The notes under the pieces: model-generated
Told to the model about the DNA's origin: nothing
Databases searched by the model: none
Seen by the model: the letters and a program-made list of their open reading frames with translations, nothing else
Made by a program: the position numbers and the translations under genes
From: Hofstenia miamia
Lineage: Eukaryota > Xenacoelomorpha > Acoela
Reading direction: 5' to 3'
Assembly: GCA_004352715.1 (NCBI GenBank)
Contig: SCFE01000073.1
Location: 733,882 to 797,881, forward strand
DNA: 64,000 bases
Shown here: positions 10,391-22,371 of the stretch, piece by piece
How the letters are laid out: every line of letters begins with the position of its first letter
How positions within the stretch are numbered: position 1 is the stretch's first letter

Positions 10391-10850
10391 ATACTGACCA
10401 CTGTGGACAAAACTGGGCCTTCATTTGACCGCTGTGTACAACCAAATTTTGATAATGACCGCCCTGCACAAAAGGTCTGAGAGAACTATAAATTATTGAT
10501 CCAAGGCCAAATTTCACGTAAATTATTGGTCCCACATGTATAAAAAGACATATCCCAGGAAATATTCTTATCCCATCATGTTTACCTGTGATCTCATGGG
10601 ATTCCTTTCATTTGGAAATTCCTAAAGTTGCCCACAGAAAATCGGCTGTTGGGGCTAAATCCTCAAACTTCGCATAGATATGCTCACCATGGATACAATT
10701 ATCACTGTATAGTCAAAGTCCACATAACTAAAAAGTTGGGGATTTCTGAATGGAAAAACCGCTGTGTACTATGGGAAAAATACAGAGCGGTCGACGAAAT
10801 TTTTATTTCAACCTCCGTGTACGTTTTCAACCGTACACAGCGGTGACTAT
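10391..10850. mobile_element. Putative non-autonomous element with repeated terminal motifs
   Basis: The left end holds three copies of GACCRCTGTGNACAA-like motifs at 10,396, 10,427 and 10,457, about 30 bp apart. The right end (10,750-10,850) holds the same motif, including an inverted copy GTACACAGCGGT at 10,834-10,845. The outer ends form imperfect inverted repeats flanked by TATA-like sequence. Clustered terminal copies of one motif are how several DNA transposons arrange transposase binding sites. No coding capacity; superfamily unknown. Confidence 0.45.
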
Positions 10851-11119
10851 ACCTATATACATATATATTCGTCGTTTGTACCATACTAATGGTGAAATTT
10901 CATTACAAACAACGAATTCTGAAGAAAATGACTGTTACAAGCGACGAATCGCCTTTTTGGGTTTTAAAATTGAGGAGAATAGAAAAGTTTCGAATTTTTT
11001 CATTTAGTGTATCTCAGTACCCTCTCAAAAATATATCCTACTGGATTAATGGTTCTAAACATTTAAAATGAAAAACAATTTTTTTGCTGGTTTTCACAGA
11101 TATTCGTCGTTTGTAATTT

Positions 11120-11495
11120 CTCAGCAAAAATGCTTGGATCAACTTCGCACCTATCTCATTAGCTCCCAAATTAAAAACTACATCTACTAAAGATGCATGG
11201 ACTACTTTTTTTGAAATTTCATTTAACAACCCACTACTGTTCTTGACACTATATTTTGGGGAATAATCGTTAATATTTCAGTGAATAATGCGTGGATCGA
11301 CTTCGAACCTAGTTCATCAGCTTCCAAATTAAAAACTGCATCTACTAAAGTCCTCTAAAGATGTGTAGGATATGGATTACTTACTTTGTTTTTATTTTGA
11401 ACAACTCACTATACCGGTTTGATCCTATATTTTGGGGAATAATCGTTAATATCTCAGTGAATAATGCTTGGATCGACTTCAAACCTAGTTCATTA
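11120..11495. repeat. Tandem repeat, about three copies of 160-176 bp
   Basis: Units begin near 11,130, 11,288 and 11,464 with GCKTGGATCRACTTC. They share TTAGCTCCCAAATTAAAAAC-type and TATTTTGGGGAATAATCG segments. The third copy is cut at the single N (11,496), immediately before the reverse transcriptase frame. Confidence 0.7.
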
Positions 11496-11496
11496 N

Positions 11497-12566
11497 GTCA
11501 AGAAGGTCAAGGTCTCTGAAAAAGACCCACCCCACGTGACGCCGCTGGTCAAACTTATGTTGAAGAGGAAATATTTCCTTGAAGTTCGGAAACGCAAGAA
11601 TGAGGCTAATGCTCTATCTCGAAGAATCAGGAAAACCATGCTTGATAATATTGCCAAAATGAAACATAAAGTGGGATCAAAACAATGGTGGAAGGCAGTC
11701 TCACCATGTGACTCCTCTCACGTGGATGTGGCTTTGGAGGTTGATGAAATTAACAAACATTACGCACAAGTTTCCCATATTGATACATATACTGCACCGA
11801 TCCGTGATTACGTAGATGACAGTATTCCTCTTGATTTTACAATTCATGAAGTTTACCACAGCTTACGGAGAATAAAGAAAACTGCGCCAGGAATCGATCA
11901 GATTCCATATTGGCTCATTCGACAGAATGCTCACAACCTAGCTGAGCCTTTGTGTCACATTTACAATTTGTGTTTGGTAAGAGGGTGTTTTCCGAATTCA
12001 TTCAAAGTATCCAGAATCGTTCCTATTCCGAAACGCTCAAAAGTGAAGTCTGTTACTGACCTGAGACCTGTATCTGTAACGCCAATCCTGTCGAGGCACT
12101 TAGAGAGAATGATATATGACAAGTTCATCTCCAAAGCCTACAATGCCAGACTGAAGCGGAATCAATTCGGTTTCAGAAAGTCGTCAACGACAGAAATGGC
12201 TCTCTTGCGCATAATCAATAAAGCAAAGGATATGATTAAATCGTATGATTACGTCAGGGTAATTGCAATTGATCTCAGTAAAGCGTTTGACCGAGTGCCG
12301 CGCGATCAGATGGTTAACTCTCTTCGCAAACTGAATATCTCGCCGTATGTTGTCAATCTAGTTTGCGACTTCCTTCTAGACAGGACACAATTTGTTGACT
12401 TCAATGGGCGACATATCCGACTTCTCAGCACAAACGCTGGTATACCCCAAGGCTCTATTCTGGGGCCAATCTTATTCAACTTATTATATGATGACTTGTT
12501 TTGAACGGAGACCGACACGAAAGGAAGACAACACCAGAGCTATCACGTCTGTGAAATGCCGCAAAT
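11497..12566 (+). pseudogene. CR1/jockey-like LINE reverse transcriptase, truncated
   Basis: An open frame of about 335 codons covers the linker after the endonuclease and the first half of the reverse transcriptase, the enzyme that copies LINE RNA into DNA at a nicked target. Landmarks in order are KKTAPGIDQIPYWLI, FKVSRIVPIPK, DLRPVSVTPILSRHLERMI, NQFGFRKSSTTEMALL, AIDLSKAFDRVP (motif A Asp) and AGIPQGSILGPILFNLL (motif B region). The frame stops at 12,502-12,504 just before the expected F/Y-A-D-D motif. In another frame 12,504-12,566 reads ERRPTRKEDNTRAITSVKCR and a stop, which looks like a LINE C-terminus. An internal deletion therefore probably removed the rest. The endonuclease is absent (the frame begins at an N). 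AATAAA lies at 12,635, so the 3' end is near 12,660. Confidence 0.85.
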
Positions 12567-12660
12567 AACTCTGCAAGTGAAGTGAATTTTATTATAGTTT
12601 GTAAATTTAGTCAGTTTGATGTGTTTCATTCTGAAATAAAGATAATTTCTTATTTCTAAT

Positions 12661-15378
12661 ATATACATATATATAATGAATTTTTACTACACATCATATA
12701 ATTATTCCACAGAATAAGAGTATGAGCCATCCTTTTACGAAAAGCCATTTGAGAACTTAGATCCCCTCTCTAATAAAAAAGCAAGATGAATCCTGTTTAG
12801 AGTAAACAATATTGTATACCTATTTGATGATACTATACCATACCTCCCAGCGAGGAGACCTACTCTTCCAATAAGGCAAGGGGGATTTCTGACCCGAAAA
12901 AACGAATTTTTGCTAGCACCGCCTACCCCAAAATTTGAAATCATGACGATGATTTTTTTCAAGTGTAATTTCAAGAAAACGATAGAGCACGTAAGATATT
13001 TTGTGGTTATGTGCGATGGTTAAAAGGAGGCTACATTTCTTGGATTTTAAATTGTTCATATATAAGGTGTTCTACTAGCGTAAATTACTATGCATGTACC
13101 AGTATATACCTGTGTTATATTGTGTTTGCAATAATTACCGACCTGTAATGACTCGGAAAATATGGATTAAGAATACACATGGCCAATAAGCCGACCCCCA
13201 AAATTTTAGGCATTATTTAGTTTCCAAATAATCAGCTTAATCGCTGGTAGGTAGTTAATTGCTTTGAATTAAGATGATTAATTTTATTACTGTTTTATAA
13301 AACAATAATTGCTCTAAATTTAGCAAAATCTGAATCTTTAAGCAACAGAGGTGGTGTCTTAGATTTTAAAAAGGATATTATCGGCATTAGAAATGAGTGT
13401 TCTATAAAAATTGATTTTTAGCATCCATGATTTACAAATAAAGATAGCAATAATTATTGTTATATAGTATGTTAAAACCGCTTTTGCTTCAACAATTGAA
13501 CGCATATCCTATGCAATTTTTACAAAAAACATGCGAAGTACTAATATCGTACACTTATTTATTATTTATTTATGTATTAAAGTTAGTTCTTTCTACAATA
13601 ATTAGTAAGTGTATAACAATCACTATTAAGCGCTAACTATTTATTATTTCTGTTTTTTGTTACAGAGCTAAAGATTACTCATGTTTACTCTAGCACTTAT
13701 TTACTGTTTGTAGTTGAATTTTTTGTCATTAAATTTAAATTTATGAGAGAGGACGCTATAATTATAGCTTGTTGTCATATTAATCCCAAATTTTCACCAG
13801 CACAACGGATTATTAATGTTTTTAATAAGAATAAATTATATTCTTTAATTTTCAAACAGGATTATGAATGGATGACACTGACAGCCTTAATTGCATTTGC
13901 GCACATACTTTTTTGAATGAATAGATCATATAATTTTTGTCAAAGCACAACCTACTAAATGCATGAATATTTAGTATAAACATGGAAGACTATAAACGTT
14001 TGGTCGTTTTGATGATCTGATACGGGTCTGTGCGTAGCGTTTCACTTAATCTAAAGGATAGGTTTGATTTGAAATCTTGTTTTTCAAAACATTTTACCTG
14101 CCTTAAAATAAAAAAAGTCTGAAATGTGCTCACAAAATATGGCTAATGGATGGGCTGTTTCAATATTGCAATGAACTGGGCGATATGACTGATCAGACAC
14201 CGACCTTCAAAAAATCGGAATTTTGAATAAAAAATGTTTTCTTTTCAAGTAGCTTTCCCAACCAATATACATGTACTAGCACAAATCTTTAACATTACAT
14301 TCAAGCACGTTGCCCAATAGATGTGTCCATACCTCATTTCCAAATTTTTTAATGGAAAAACGGTTTGCCGTTTTAAAAGGGCACCAAGCTGCTTAAGATT
14401 AAGCATTATGGAATCAATTAATATTGAATAAGTGGAACAAAAATTAAGCCAGTTTCCACTAATGTTACTTTTACGTAACAAACGCTTTTTCCGGATTACT
14501 GAACAATTTTATCAACAAATATTGAAAGCTTTTTACATGGACATATCTATGTTGTAGGGCGCGCTCATGCAATGATAATGATGACTGCTAAGACATATTT
14601 TTATGACTGAATTGCATGCAAATTCGAATTTTTTCATTGAGAAATCCGATTTTTGTAAAAATATCCAAATTATGAATGTTGCGGTCGAATGCCCATGGGA
14701 ACAACAATTACTCTGAATGTTTGAAGTTTTGTTTTCTGAAGACAATCTGTGTGTCACATCCAGGCACGCCGTCCGCAAAGGTACGCCTGCACAGGACAGA
14801 GCCAGGTCATGAATTTAATTCGAAAAAGAAAAAGGAGACAATCTTCTATCTGGTGGTGTTCTTATATTTTAAATATCTCCGTTAGTTTGTGAGTTATAGG
14901 CACTTAAAAATTTTTGCTGAAGTAATCAAAATTGTTTTAAAAATTCCTAGTGGAGATCGGGTTAAACAAAAAGATAAATATAGATAATAATTACATCCAC
15001 CTAAGTTATTGTAAATATATACATTGATTGATCGTTTGGTAATTTGAATTAAAGTTGATCATCCAGTTGGAAATCGTCATTATTTCTATTCTTTTCGAAA
15101 TCATAATTCACTTAAAACTTTGAAATTTATACAAGAATTAAAATAGCATGATATTCCAATTAACACAGCAAAATAATCACTAGAACCAACAAAATCATTG
15201 GTAAATTTTCGTTTAAATATTGATACCTTATTAAGTATAATTAAATTGAACTTTGAGAAATTACAAAAATGCACTCATTCATGCAACATTTCGCAGATAC
15301 AACATTTATGAATGTATGTGTACATACAAATGAATAATACTTTAATGTCTAATTACATCAATAGCTGGCACTTGCCTC
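12661..15378. other. Intergenic DNA, no gene recognised
   Basis: Starts with a short TA-repeat run, then AT-rich DNA. Slightly richer pieces at about 12,840-12,950 and 14,740-14,830 do not give convincing proteins on either strand; they may be worn transposon ends. Confidence 0.35.
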
Positions 15379-17375
15379 CAGTGGCGTTTCAAAGAATTTT
15401 CTGGAGGTGGGGGCTAGCCAGGTGCAACGTGTTGTGAAGGGGGGCGGGGTGGGTGCTTAATACCAAGCAAAATAAAAGTTTGATTACAGGCTATCAATCA
15501 TAAATCGGATTTACCAAGTTTTACTCTGTCTTTGTGAACTTAAGCATGGACTGAAATAAGTTGGTTTTGCTGGTCATTTTTTTGTTCTCTTTATCTTATT
15601 AGTACCAGTATTAGATGTATAAGAATAAAAATAATTTGGGACATATTCGATCTTTAATTAAGCTACATACCATTTGACATACGACTACATTGTCATACCC
15701 CAAAACAAGCACATGCAATGATGAAATCTAAAGTTAACTTTGCAGTTCTTAGTGAAGTTTAGTGTTATCATGCAAACGGTCAAAGTAATCAACGAACTAT
15801 TCCATGTTCAGTGTTTCTGCCTTGCATGATTCAAGTGACAGGATTGGCAGATTGCTCAGACACTCTGTTGTCATGGAAATTTCTCAAATATGTTTCAACT
15901 AATTTCATTTTTGAGAAGTTTTTCTCACAGGTTGTTGTTGAGACTGGCAGAGTGACAGCAATTAGCGCTAGGAAATAAACAGATTTGACAGCATCCTTGT
16001 ATGGTGCCAAGAACATTTATTTATTTTTATCGATGGTTTTCTTTAGGAGAGGGATTTCGTAAGTGATGTCCTCTGCATTGAAGTCATATTTAGCACAAAA
16101 TCCAACAAGGAGTGTAATATTGAGAAATGAATCCAATTGTGGATTAAACGCAGATATTCCTTTAAAAATCCCATTCACATCATTGAAAAGTCTGTCATTG
16201 AAGCAATCCACTACACAATAAGCAAGATAGGAGTAGGCCTACTGACAGCATTTCGGCTGCTGTTAGTCTCCATTATGTGCCTGATAGTTTAAATATGGAT
16301 AAAAGCAAACTTAAATCAAGTTCTTTTACAATAGCTTGTTCACAGAAACATATAACAAGGCGTTCTCCATGTTCTTTATTACTGTATAGTAATATTTATT
16401 ATTAAAACCACTGCCAAACTTTCAGATAAAATATGATGTTAAATCTAATTATTTTGTTCTATTTTATATAATTAGTTGTCTCAGCTCAATTTTATATGCA
16501 ATAAGGAATATATTTTAGTTACATTATTATTATTATTTTTATTTATTTTTAAAATCCTCTGCACATAAAAATCAATCCAAATGAAGTGTTAAACACTTAT
16601 TAGCATTTCAAAAACAGTATTTTCTTCATTAATTAATCTTGGTTGTTGAAATTGATTGAGGTCTTTTGAAATATAAATGTGATTTTTCTTGGTTGGCCAA
16701 TTCCAAATATTTCTTTTCCCTTTTACATTCATGTAGTTAAATGTGATCTTTAATCCTAAGTGCTATCTTAAATGTTTCCCATTGTACTTAAACATATTAC
16801 CTACATGTCCCACCTAACCATATACGGCCATTATTAAATCTTACTAAGAAACTATGTTTCTTGTTGGCCGTAAGCATTGGTAAACTAATGCCCAAGTTCC
16901 ACAGTTTTTGTCTAGCATTGATGAGCCCCTTTTGAAATAGTAGTCGCATAAACACGTTCAATCAGGGATGTGTAGTGCGAATGACATATTATGAGCTTGT
17001 CTGGTTTATTTCTACTAACTGCTTCAGCCGCTAAAATAGTCTAAAAATATGCCCATCTCTCAACTGTCTTATGTAAATGTAATTGAGTGAACTGTTAGCA
17101 ACAAAGCAAAGTGTTACAATGATGTTGATTTGGCAGGTAAATAAATGCTATTAATAATAACTGTCTTAGCCAATCAGTGTAAACCATAATCATCTAATAA
17201 CAGTAGATTGTATGTGGAAATTTTTTTCTGCTAAATCTCCAAGGCGGACAATTAGATGTTGCAATGCACTTTACAATACAATTGCTCGTTCCATCAATTC
17301 CCTTGAAAAATTGTGATCTGCATGTTTAAAAGTGGCGGGGACGTGTCCCCATGCCCCTTCTTGGCGACGCCACTG
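15379..17375 (-). mobile_element. hAT-like DNA transposon, decayed
   Basis: The ends are CAGTGGCGT (15,379) and its inverse ACGCCACTG (17,367-17,375). Both ends also carry G-rich subterminal DNA (GGGGG runs on the left; GGGACGTGTCCCCATGCCCC on the right). The 2.0-kb length and this end sequence fit hAT elements. An 8-bp target duplication, expected for hAT, is not evident: CTTGCCTC on the left against GTCTTGAG on the right. The transposase remnant inside reads on the minus strand. Confidence 0.7.
15831..16211 (-). pseudogene. hAT transposase C-terminal fragment
   Basis: Two abutting minus-strand frames give the end of a hAT transposase. The N-terminal piece (16,211-16,017) holds MDCFNDRLFNDVNGIFKG and FNAEDITYEIPLLKK. 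The C-terminal piece (16,016-15,831) reads FLAPYKDAVKSVYFLALIAV, then TLPVSTTTCEKNFSKMKLVE and TYLR. The pattern Pro-Val-Ser-Thr-x-x-Cys-Glu-x-x-Phe-Ser-x-x-Lys is the hallmark of the hAT C-terminal dimerisation region. Stops separate the two pieces and no intact N-terminal half is visible. It lies inside the 15,379-17,375 element, in agreement with its ends. Confidence 0.75.
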
Positions 17376-17639
17376 GTCTTGAGCAAGTTAAGCTGAAGCT
17401 TGCTGAAAATCTTGTAAATTCATACTTTGTTGATTTTTACGTTTTAGCCCATAAGCGTTAAAAATAGTAACGCTAACGAAAATTGAGGTAAAATGTTGAC
17501 CAAAAGATGCTTCGTGTTTCATGAAAATGTATTTCTGGTTAGCAACGTTTGGAACTCCAAGGACAATCAAAATTTGAGTTACTATGACATAATATAAGGT
17601 AAGAGATTCTTTATTTAGAGAAATGTTCACAATTAAATA

Positions 17640-17985
17640 ACTGATGATTTATCCGAATAGCGTCAATAAATTCACAAAACACATATACAAATCACATAAA
17701 TTACAAAAACAAATCTTCTGGGCTATAGATAAATTACTATAGTACTAATTTAATACCAAGTTATAGTATAGTCATTGCTATAAAATTTCTATCCTAGCCA
17801 TTGTTTACTACTAAAATATATTTTTGCTTAAGGAAGACTTTCAAAGGTTTTGGAAATTATTTTAATTTTTCAATATTTTTTATTTCTTTTAGTAGCGAGT
17901 TCCAGGTTCGAATGGCGACAGTAATTGACAATTTCTTTAAGACGTTTTTCTTAACACATGTAAAAAGTTTTGACAAATACGAACT
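17640..17985 (-). pseudogene. LINE 3' end (CR1-like), minus strand
   Basis: Minus-strand translation of about 17,960-17,800 gives LSITVAIRTWNSLLKEIKNI, then EKLK, a stop, and FPKPLKVFLKQKYIL. This matches the Trp-Asn-Ser-Leu-x-x-x-Ile-Lys tail common at the C-terminus of CR1-like reverse transcriptases. Downstream (lower coordinates) about 17,640-17,675 carries ACGCTATTCGGATAAAT-CATCAG, also found at the 3' end of the LINE at about 24,830. The copy is cut off upstream; material to about 18,540 may belong to it but is not clear. Confidence 0.6.
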
Positions 17986-18540
17986 GATATTTTAATAGCA
18001 ATAATGTTGACGTAATAAGAAATTTTCAATCTATAGTTCACACGATTATTGTTCAAATACAGAGATATAATTGATAATCATTTCACAAATATCTTTTGGT
18101 CTGCCTTTGAAAAACTACTTAGGATTATTAAAGTTCATATCGGTGTTGGTCATTCTAAAGCAGCTCATTTTACACAGGTATCAACATGCGAGCATAATCT
18201 GTCTTCACTTTCCAGCCTGACCCAACTACCAGCATCAACTGCTAAGTTATGAGACGATAAACAAAGACGTGGCAGATACTGAACAATTTCCATATAAATA
18301 ACACTTAATTCACAATTTAATTGAATGCAAGTAATGAACTTAATAATTTGAGGTCGAAGAACTCGGTTTTCTCATTATAAAATAAAAATCGAAAGTATCT
18401 AGAATACGAAGTCTGCGATGACACTAAAAAATTCCCAACAAACATGAAAGGATCATCAGCTACATTGTTTCTCACTTTGATAATACGGTTGAAGACGCTG
18501 GATTTTGCCATCTGCACAAAGGCATTCACAGATAGCAAAC

Positions 18541-19170
18541 ACAGCTCAATGAGACGGAAATAATTTGCTGTGATATTTTTTTACAAACATCAAAGCTTTA
18601 ATCATATTTTTTTTAAAATTACTTATATAATTCTATCAACATTTAAATACAAATCTATACATTTACAAAAAATATTTAGTAATGGAAATTATAGTTCAAA
18701 TCATAAATACTTTTTTTAAAAGGGAAGACTTCAATGGATATATTTTCTAATCAGCTTTTGAACTTTTGCTCAGGCTTGTTTTCTATGCTAGAAATACAGT
18801 ATTCTCAGTTGAATTCTTCATAAGAGAGTAAAAAACTGGTCAAATTACATGCAGCACTATCTACTGAATTAAGAATTCTTCTTCTTGATAGTAAATACAA
18901 AAACTTTCGTTACATGAACATGTTTTACCATACAATTTCCTAAGTCTTCGTATATCCCAAAAATTGCAAGTACTTGGTGTTTCGAACGCTCCATCTGTCT
19001 AGAAGACATAAAACAATTCTTCTAATGAAGATTCATCTTCTAATGTCTGTTGAATGATAAAGCTCAAATGTTGCTGAAAACATCCACTGCATGTGGTTAC
19101 TTTGATGAAAATATAAGGGACTTGCCAAGTTTGACAATGAAGACTGTGGATTTACCTGCACTACCTTGGT
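18541..19170. other. AT-rich spacer, no gene seen
   Basis: Between two minus-strand retroelement remnants. No frame or repeat with recognisable content was found. Confidence 0.35.
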
Positions 19171-19172
19171 AT

Positions 19173-20436
19173 TCAAAAGCAAGGACTGAAATATATAGCC
19201 TTGTTGAACAATGTCACAATATTTGGCTGTTGCAGGGTCCCAGAAGTGAAATTGGAAGTCTGACTGGGAGCAATTACATCAACTACTATAACGGTCCACA
19301 CTAAGGAGCAGCCTCTTGTCCAAGGAACAGTAGTCACACCATCAGGTCGCTTACCACCTTTTATGATCAATTTCAGTGGTTCTAAAATTGAAAGGACGTT
19401 GATCATTCAATTATTCAATAGAGAATGGCGTGCAAACCGTCCAGCACTCCTTTTATATGACAATCCATCGAGACCATTAAATGCAACATTTACACCACAA
19501 ACATTTACAATCACAAACCTGGGCTTCAAGTCTAGATGCAACATTGATACGCAAAGTGACATTGTTCATTATTAGGTTAAGTTCGCTTGATAAAAGAGCA
19601 TTGAGCCATGCGCCCGAGCTAGATTATCTTGAATAGCTTGAAACCATGCAAGATCCTTTTCAGACATATTTGTCAATAGGAAACTCTCAAGTTGTTTGAA
19701 GACCGAAAAATACCAATTTCTTTAAATAGCTGAAGGTTGTCCTTTTGGAGCATGCAAATTATTAAATAGCTTTAACCACAACTCCAACGCCTTGCTTCTT
19801 CAATCGCAGGGGACATCCAGGAGTAATCTTTAGAATAAAGTCTTCACATTTGGCCAAGAAGCAAGAAAGCAAATGGTTGCTGAAATATGTGTTAAAGGTA
19901 TACCTAAGCCTCTTAGCGAAACCCGAAGACAAACTTGTACAGTTGCATTATCTGATAAATAACGTTCCAGTAGGCTACTGCTAAGACTATCATACTTTTC
20001 AAGTACAATAGCTTTGCAATGCCCAATGTATTAACATCTACTTCCATTAATCTGTCTGAGAGAACTTCCAGTTCATTGTGCTTTCTCTGTAAAAACTTCA
20101 AGACGGCACTTGATCCAACACCTGCACCAAGAACACACCTAATTCACTCGAGGGAGTTACGCAAATTCCAGGGTAGACTTCATTGAAAATAGATTTGATC
20201 ATAGTGCGTTTTTCAAATGAAGGATTTCCAAGAAAAGTTAGTTCACAAATGGGGGAATCTTTCTGTAGTCCAATTTTAGCTGCAGACGATATTACACTCT
20301 TGAGATCCTTTACTACCTTTTTAGCTCCATCATTCACATAAAAGAAGTACAATTCAGACTGCATTGTTTGTGACAAAAGCCAATATTTGTCAATTACAAA
20401 TGTTTTAGTCATTACTTTGAAGCGGGTCGAAATCAA
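19173..20436 (-). pseudogene. Decayed non-LTR-type reverse transcriptase
   Basis: Reads right to left in three blocks. Block 1 (20,436-20,098) contains FYVNDGAKKVVKDL, GLQKDSPICELTFLGNP and a Tyr-Pro-Gly-Ile segment; this fits the Y-x-D-D-G motif and following segment of a reverse transcriptase family widespread in animals, but the usual Asp-Asp is Asn-Asp. Block 2 (20,101-19,913) has FLQRKHNELEVLSDRLMEVD, the helical stretch after the palm. Block 3 (19,406-19,173) has GKRPDGVTTVPWTRGCSLVW, the conserved Arg-Pro-Asp-Gly ... Pro-Trp ... Gly motif near the C-terminus of these proteins. Stops and frame changes between blocks make it a pseudogene. Plus-strand frames here are shadows. Confidence 0.65.
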
Positions 20437-20859
20437 GGGGGTGACTAGTCACTCTCTTTTTTCATTTAGCCCCTATCCATATGAGCAAAATGTCCATGTT
20501 TGGGTACCTATTTCAATCTTTTGTAGTCTATCTATTACAAAATATAAAATGGCTTTGCTTGCCTATTGTTCAGGCTGCTTACGTATGCACCAACTAGTAG
20601 ACACTAGTGACTAGTATACATATTCTAAATTTTTGTGTAGTGGTTGAGGCTGTGTAGTATAAATTCTTAGGGCAGGCCTTAGCTTGCATGAGGCAGCATC
20701 TGTCACTTAGTGTGGTTTTCAGGCCCTATTTATTTGAAGTACAACAATTTTTTGCGTAACACTTAATAAAATTCTCTATTTTTTGTCCCGTAATTCGATC
20801 CTTATTAAGAAAACGGAAGTGTATCAATTATACATTAAAACAAAAGATAAAATAGTTAG

Positions 20860-21196
20860 AGATAGGCGCCGCCGTCAGCCAACTACAATTGGCGCACAGA
20901 CCCGATAAAGTCGGCGCAGCCGGCTGAGCGACATCTATAAAACTGGACTAGATTGTATAAAATTCAAAATAGAAGCCCTATAAAGCCTATAGCATTGCAA
21001 AACCGTATTGTGAAAATAATCTCCAAAAAAGGTTCTTCATACACTTACAGGCAATCTGATTAAACGTTGCTACCACATCAACAATATTAAGTGCTGTTTC
21101 CCTTTTATGACAATTTCGTTTGTCTTGATATAGTTTTTAGTTATCAATTGGCTCAGCCCTCTACATTTTCCGGCGGCGGCTCAGCCGGCTGGCGCC
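20860..21196. mobile_element. GC-rich inverted-repeat element (MITE-like)
   Basis: GGCGCCGCCGTCAGCC at 20,865 faces GGCTCAGCCGGCTGGCGCC at 21,178-21,196, so GGCGCC marks both ends. A second left-hand block GGCGCAGCCGGCTGAGCGAC (20,914-20,933) matches the inverse of the right end better. The GC-rich ends stand out sharply from AT-rich flanks and an AT-rich core (20,940-21,160). No coding capacity. This could be a small transposon or a hairpin-forming repeat. Confidence 0.6.
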
Positions 21197-21199
21197 CAG

Positions 21200-22371
21200 C
21201 TCAAAAATAGTAAAGTAGAACAAATACTTCATTTCACACAAAATGTATGTATCAAAAAATTTCCATTTTTTCTGAATTTAATTTAATTAGAACATATGCT
21301 ATTTATCATGCATATTATAATATATTTTTCTTGCATTTCTTTTGAAATAATAAAATATTCTAGAGTAATCCAAATTTATTGCTGCACCACTCGTAATTGA
21401 TAACATTGACAGACCATGTAGACTTTCTTGTGATATGGTGGATCGCAAATATATTTTAATTTGCTTCAAGCGCGAAATGTAGTATTTTTTGGAATAAATT
21501 ATATTTCAAATGCAACTGCTCTATAATTATTTATATTCCTATGGTAAAAAATTCACTTTTAAACCCACCCCTTCCTACAAACAAAACGATTTTTTTGCTA
21601 GCCCAATTAAGATAGGCTGGACAAAATGTCCGGGCATGGGCTTCTTCAATTTTAAGGAATTATATTTCACTATCATCTTCTGATATTGCATTAATAATAA
21701 TATAGTACTTATGTACATTATATTGTAATGTAAGAAGCTTAAGTTGCTAATTTCAGTAGACGAATCAATGTAATTTACATATTTTTCAATGTCATACAAG
21801 CAGCGAACTGTAGTTCAATTTAATTATTTTCATTCTTTTGGTGGGTTGTCAATGATGCTTAGATCCGGGATTTATATGCTTACAAATATTCAGAAATATG
21901 CGTCTTGGTGGATTTTAATCAGAATGTTGATAATGTCTATATGGGTCCAAGGACGTCCTATGAATTGAAGTGGATCCATTTTAAATTTTGGAAAGCAACC
22001 CTCTCAATGGAGTTTGGATTTACAGTATTAGCCGCACAAATCTCCATAAAACCCATGTGCAAAATGTAGTCCAATATCTATATCTGTATACATATTCAGA
22101 GCTTCATATCCTGATAAGGGTTATAAAAAATTGGATGTAATAGAATAGAAATCTCTAAGAAATACTGTATAAATTCATTTGTTTGTATTTATAAATTGCT
22201 AAACATTCTCCCTCCTTTTCCATATTGTAGCAGAAATCGTGTGCGAAAAAACAAATATCTATGATATAACAACGCATGCATGACTAATGATAGAATTTCA
22301 AATCGTGATAACTTTCCCAACCAAAACTTGAAATTTAACTTTCCCGCTCAAAATATTAAAACAGCTAGAAA
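21200..22371. other. Upstream region of the 7TM gene
   Basis: AT-rich DNA preceding the predicted receptor start at 22,372. No convincing TATA box or upstream exon can be defined. A first non-coding exon could lie here unseen. Confidence 0.3.

Noticed and set aside
10865-11115. Separate MITE defined by TTCGTCGTTTGTA motifs
   Set aside because: The motif occurs twice in direct and once in inverted orientation, but no consistent outer ends could be fixed.
15371-17383. 8-bp target duplication for the hAT element at 15,379-17,375
   Set aside because: CTTGCCTC and GTCTTGAG do not match in register.
19050-19575. Plus-strand frames of 84 and 70 codons
   Set aside because: They overlap the minus-strand reverse transcriptase block with GKRPDGVTTVPWTRG, which explains the sequence better.
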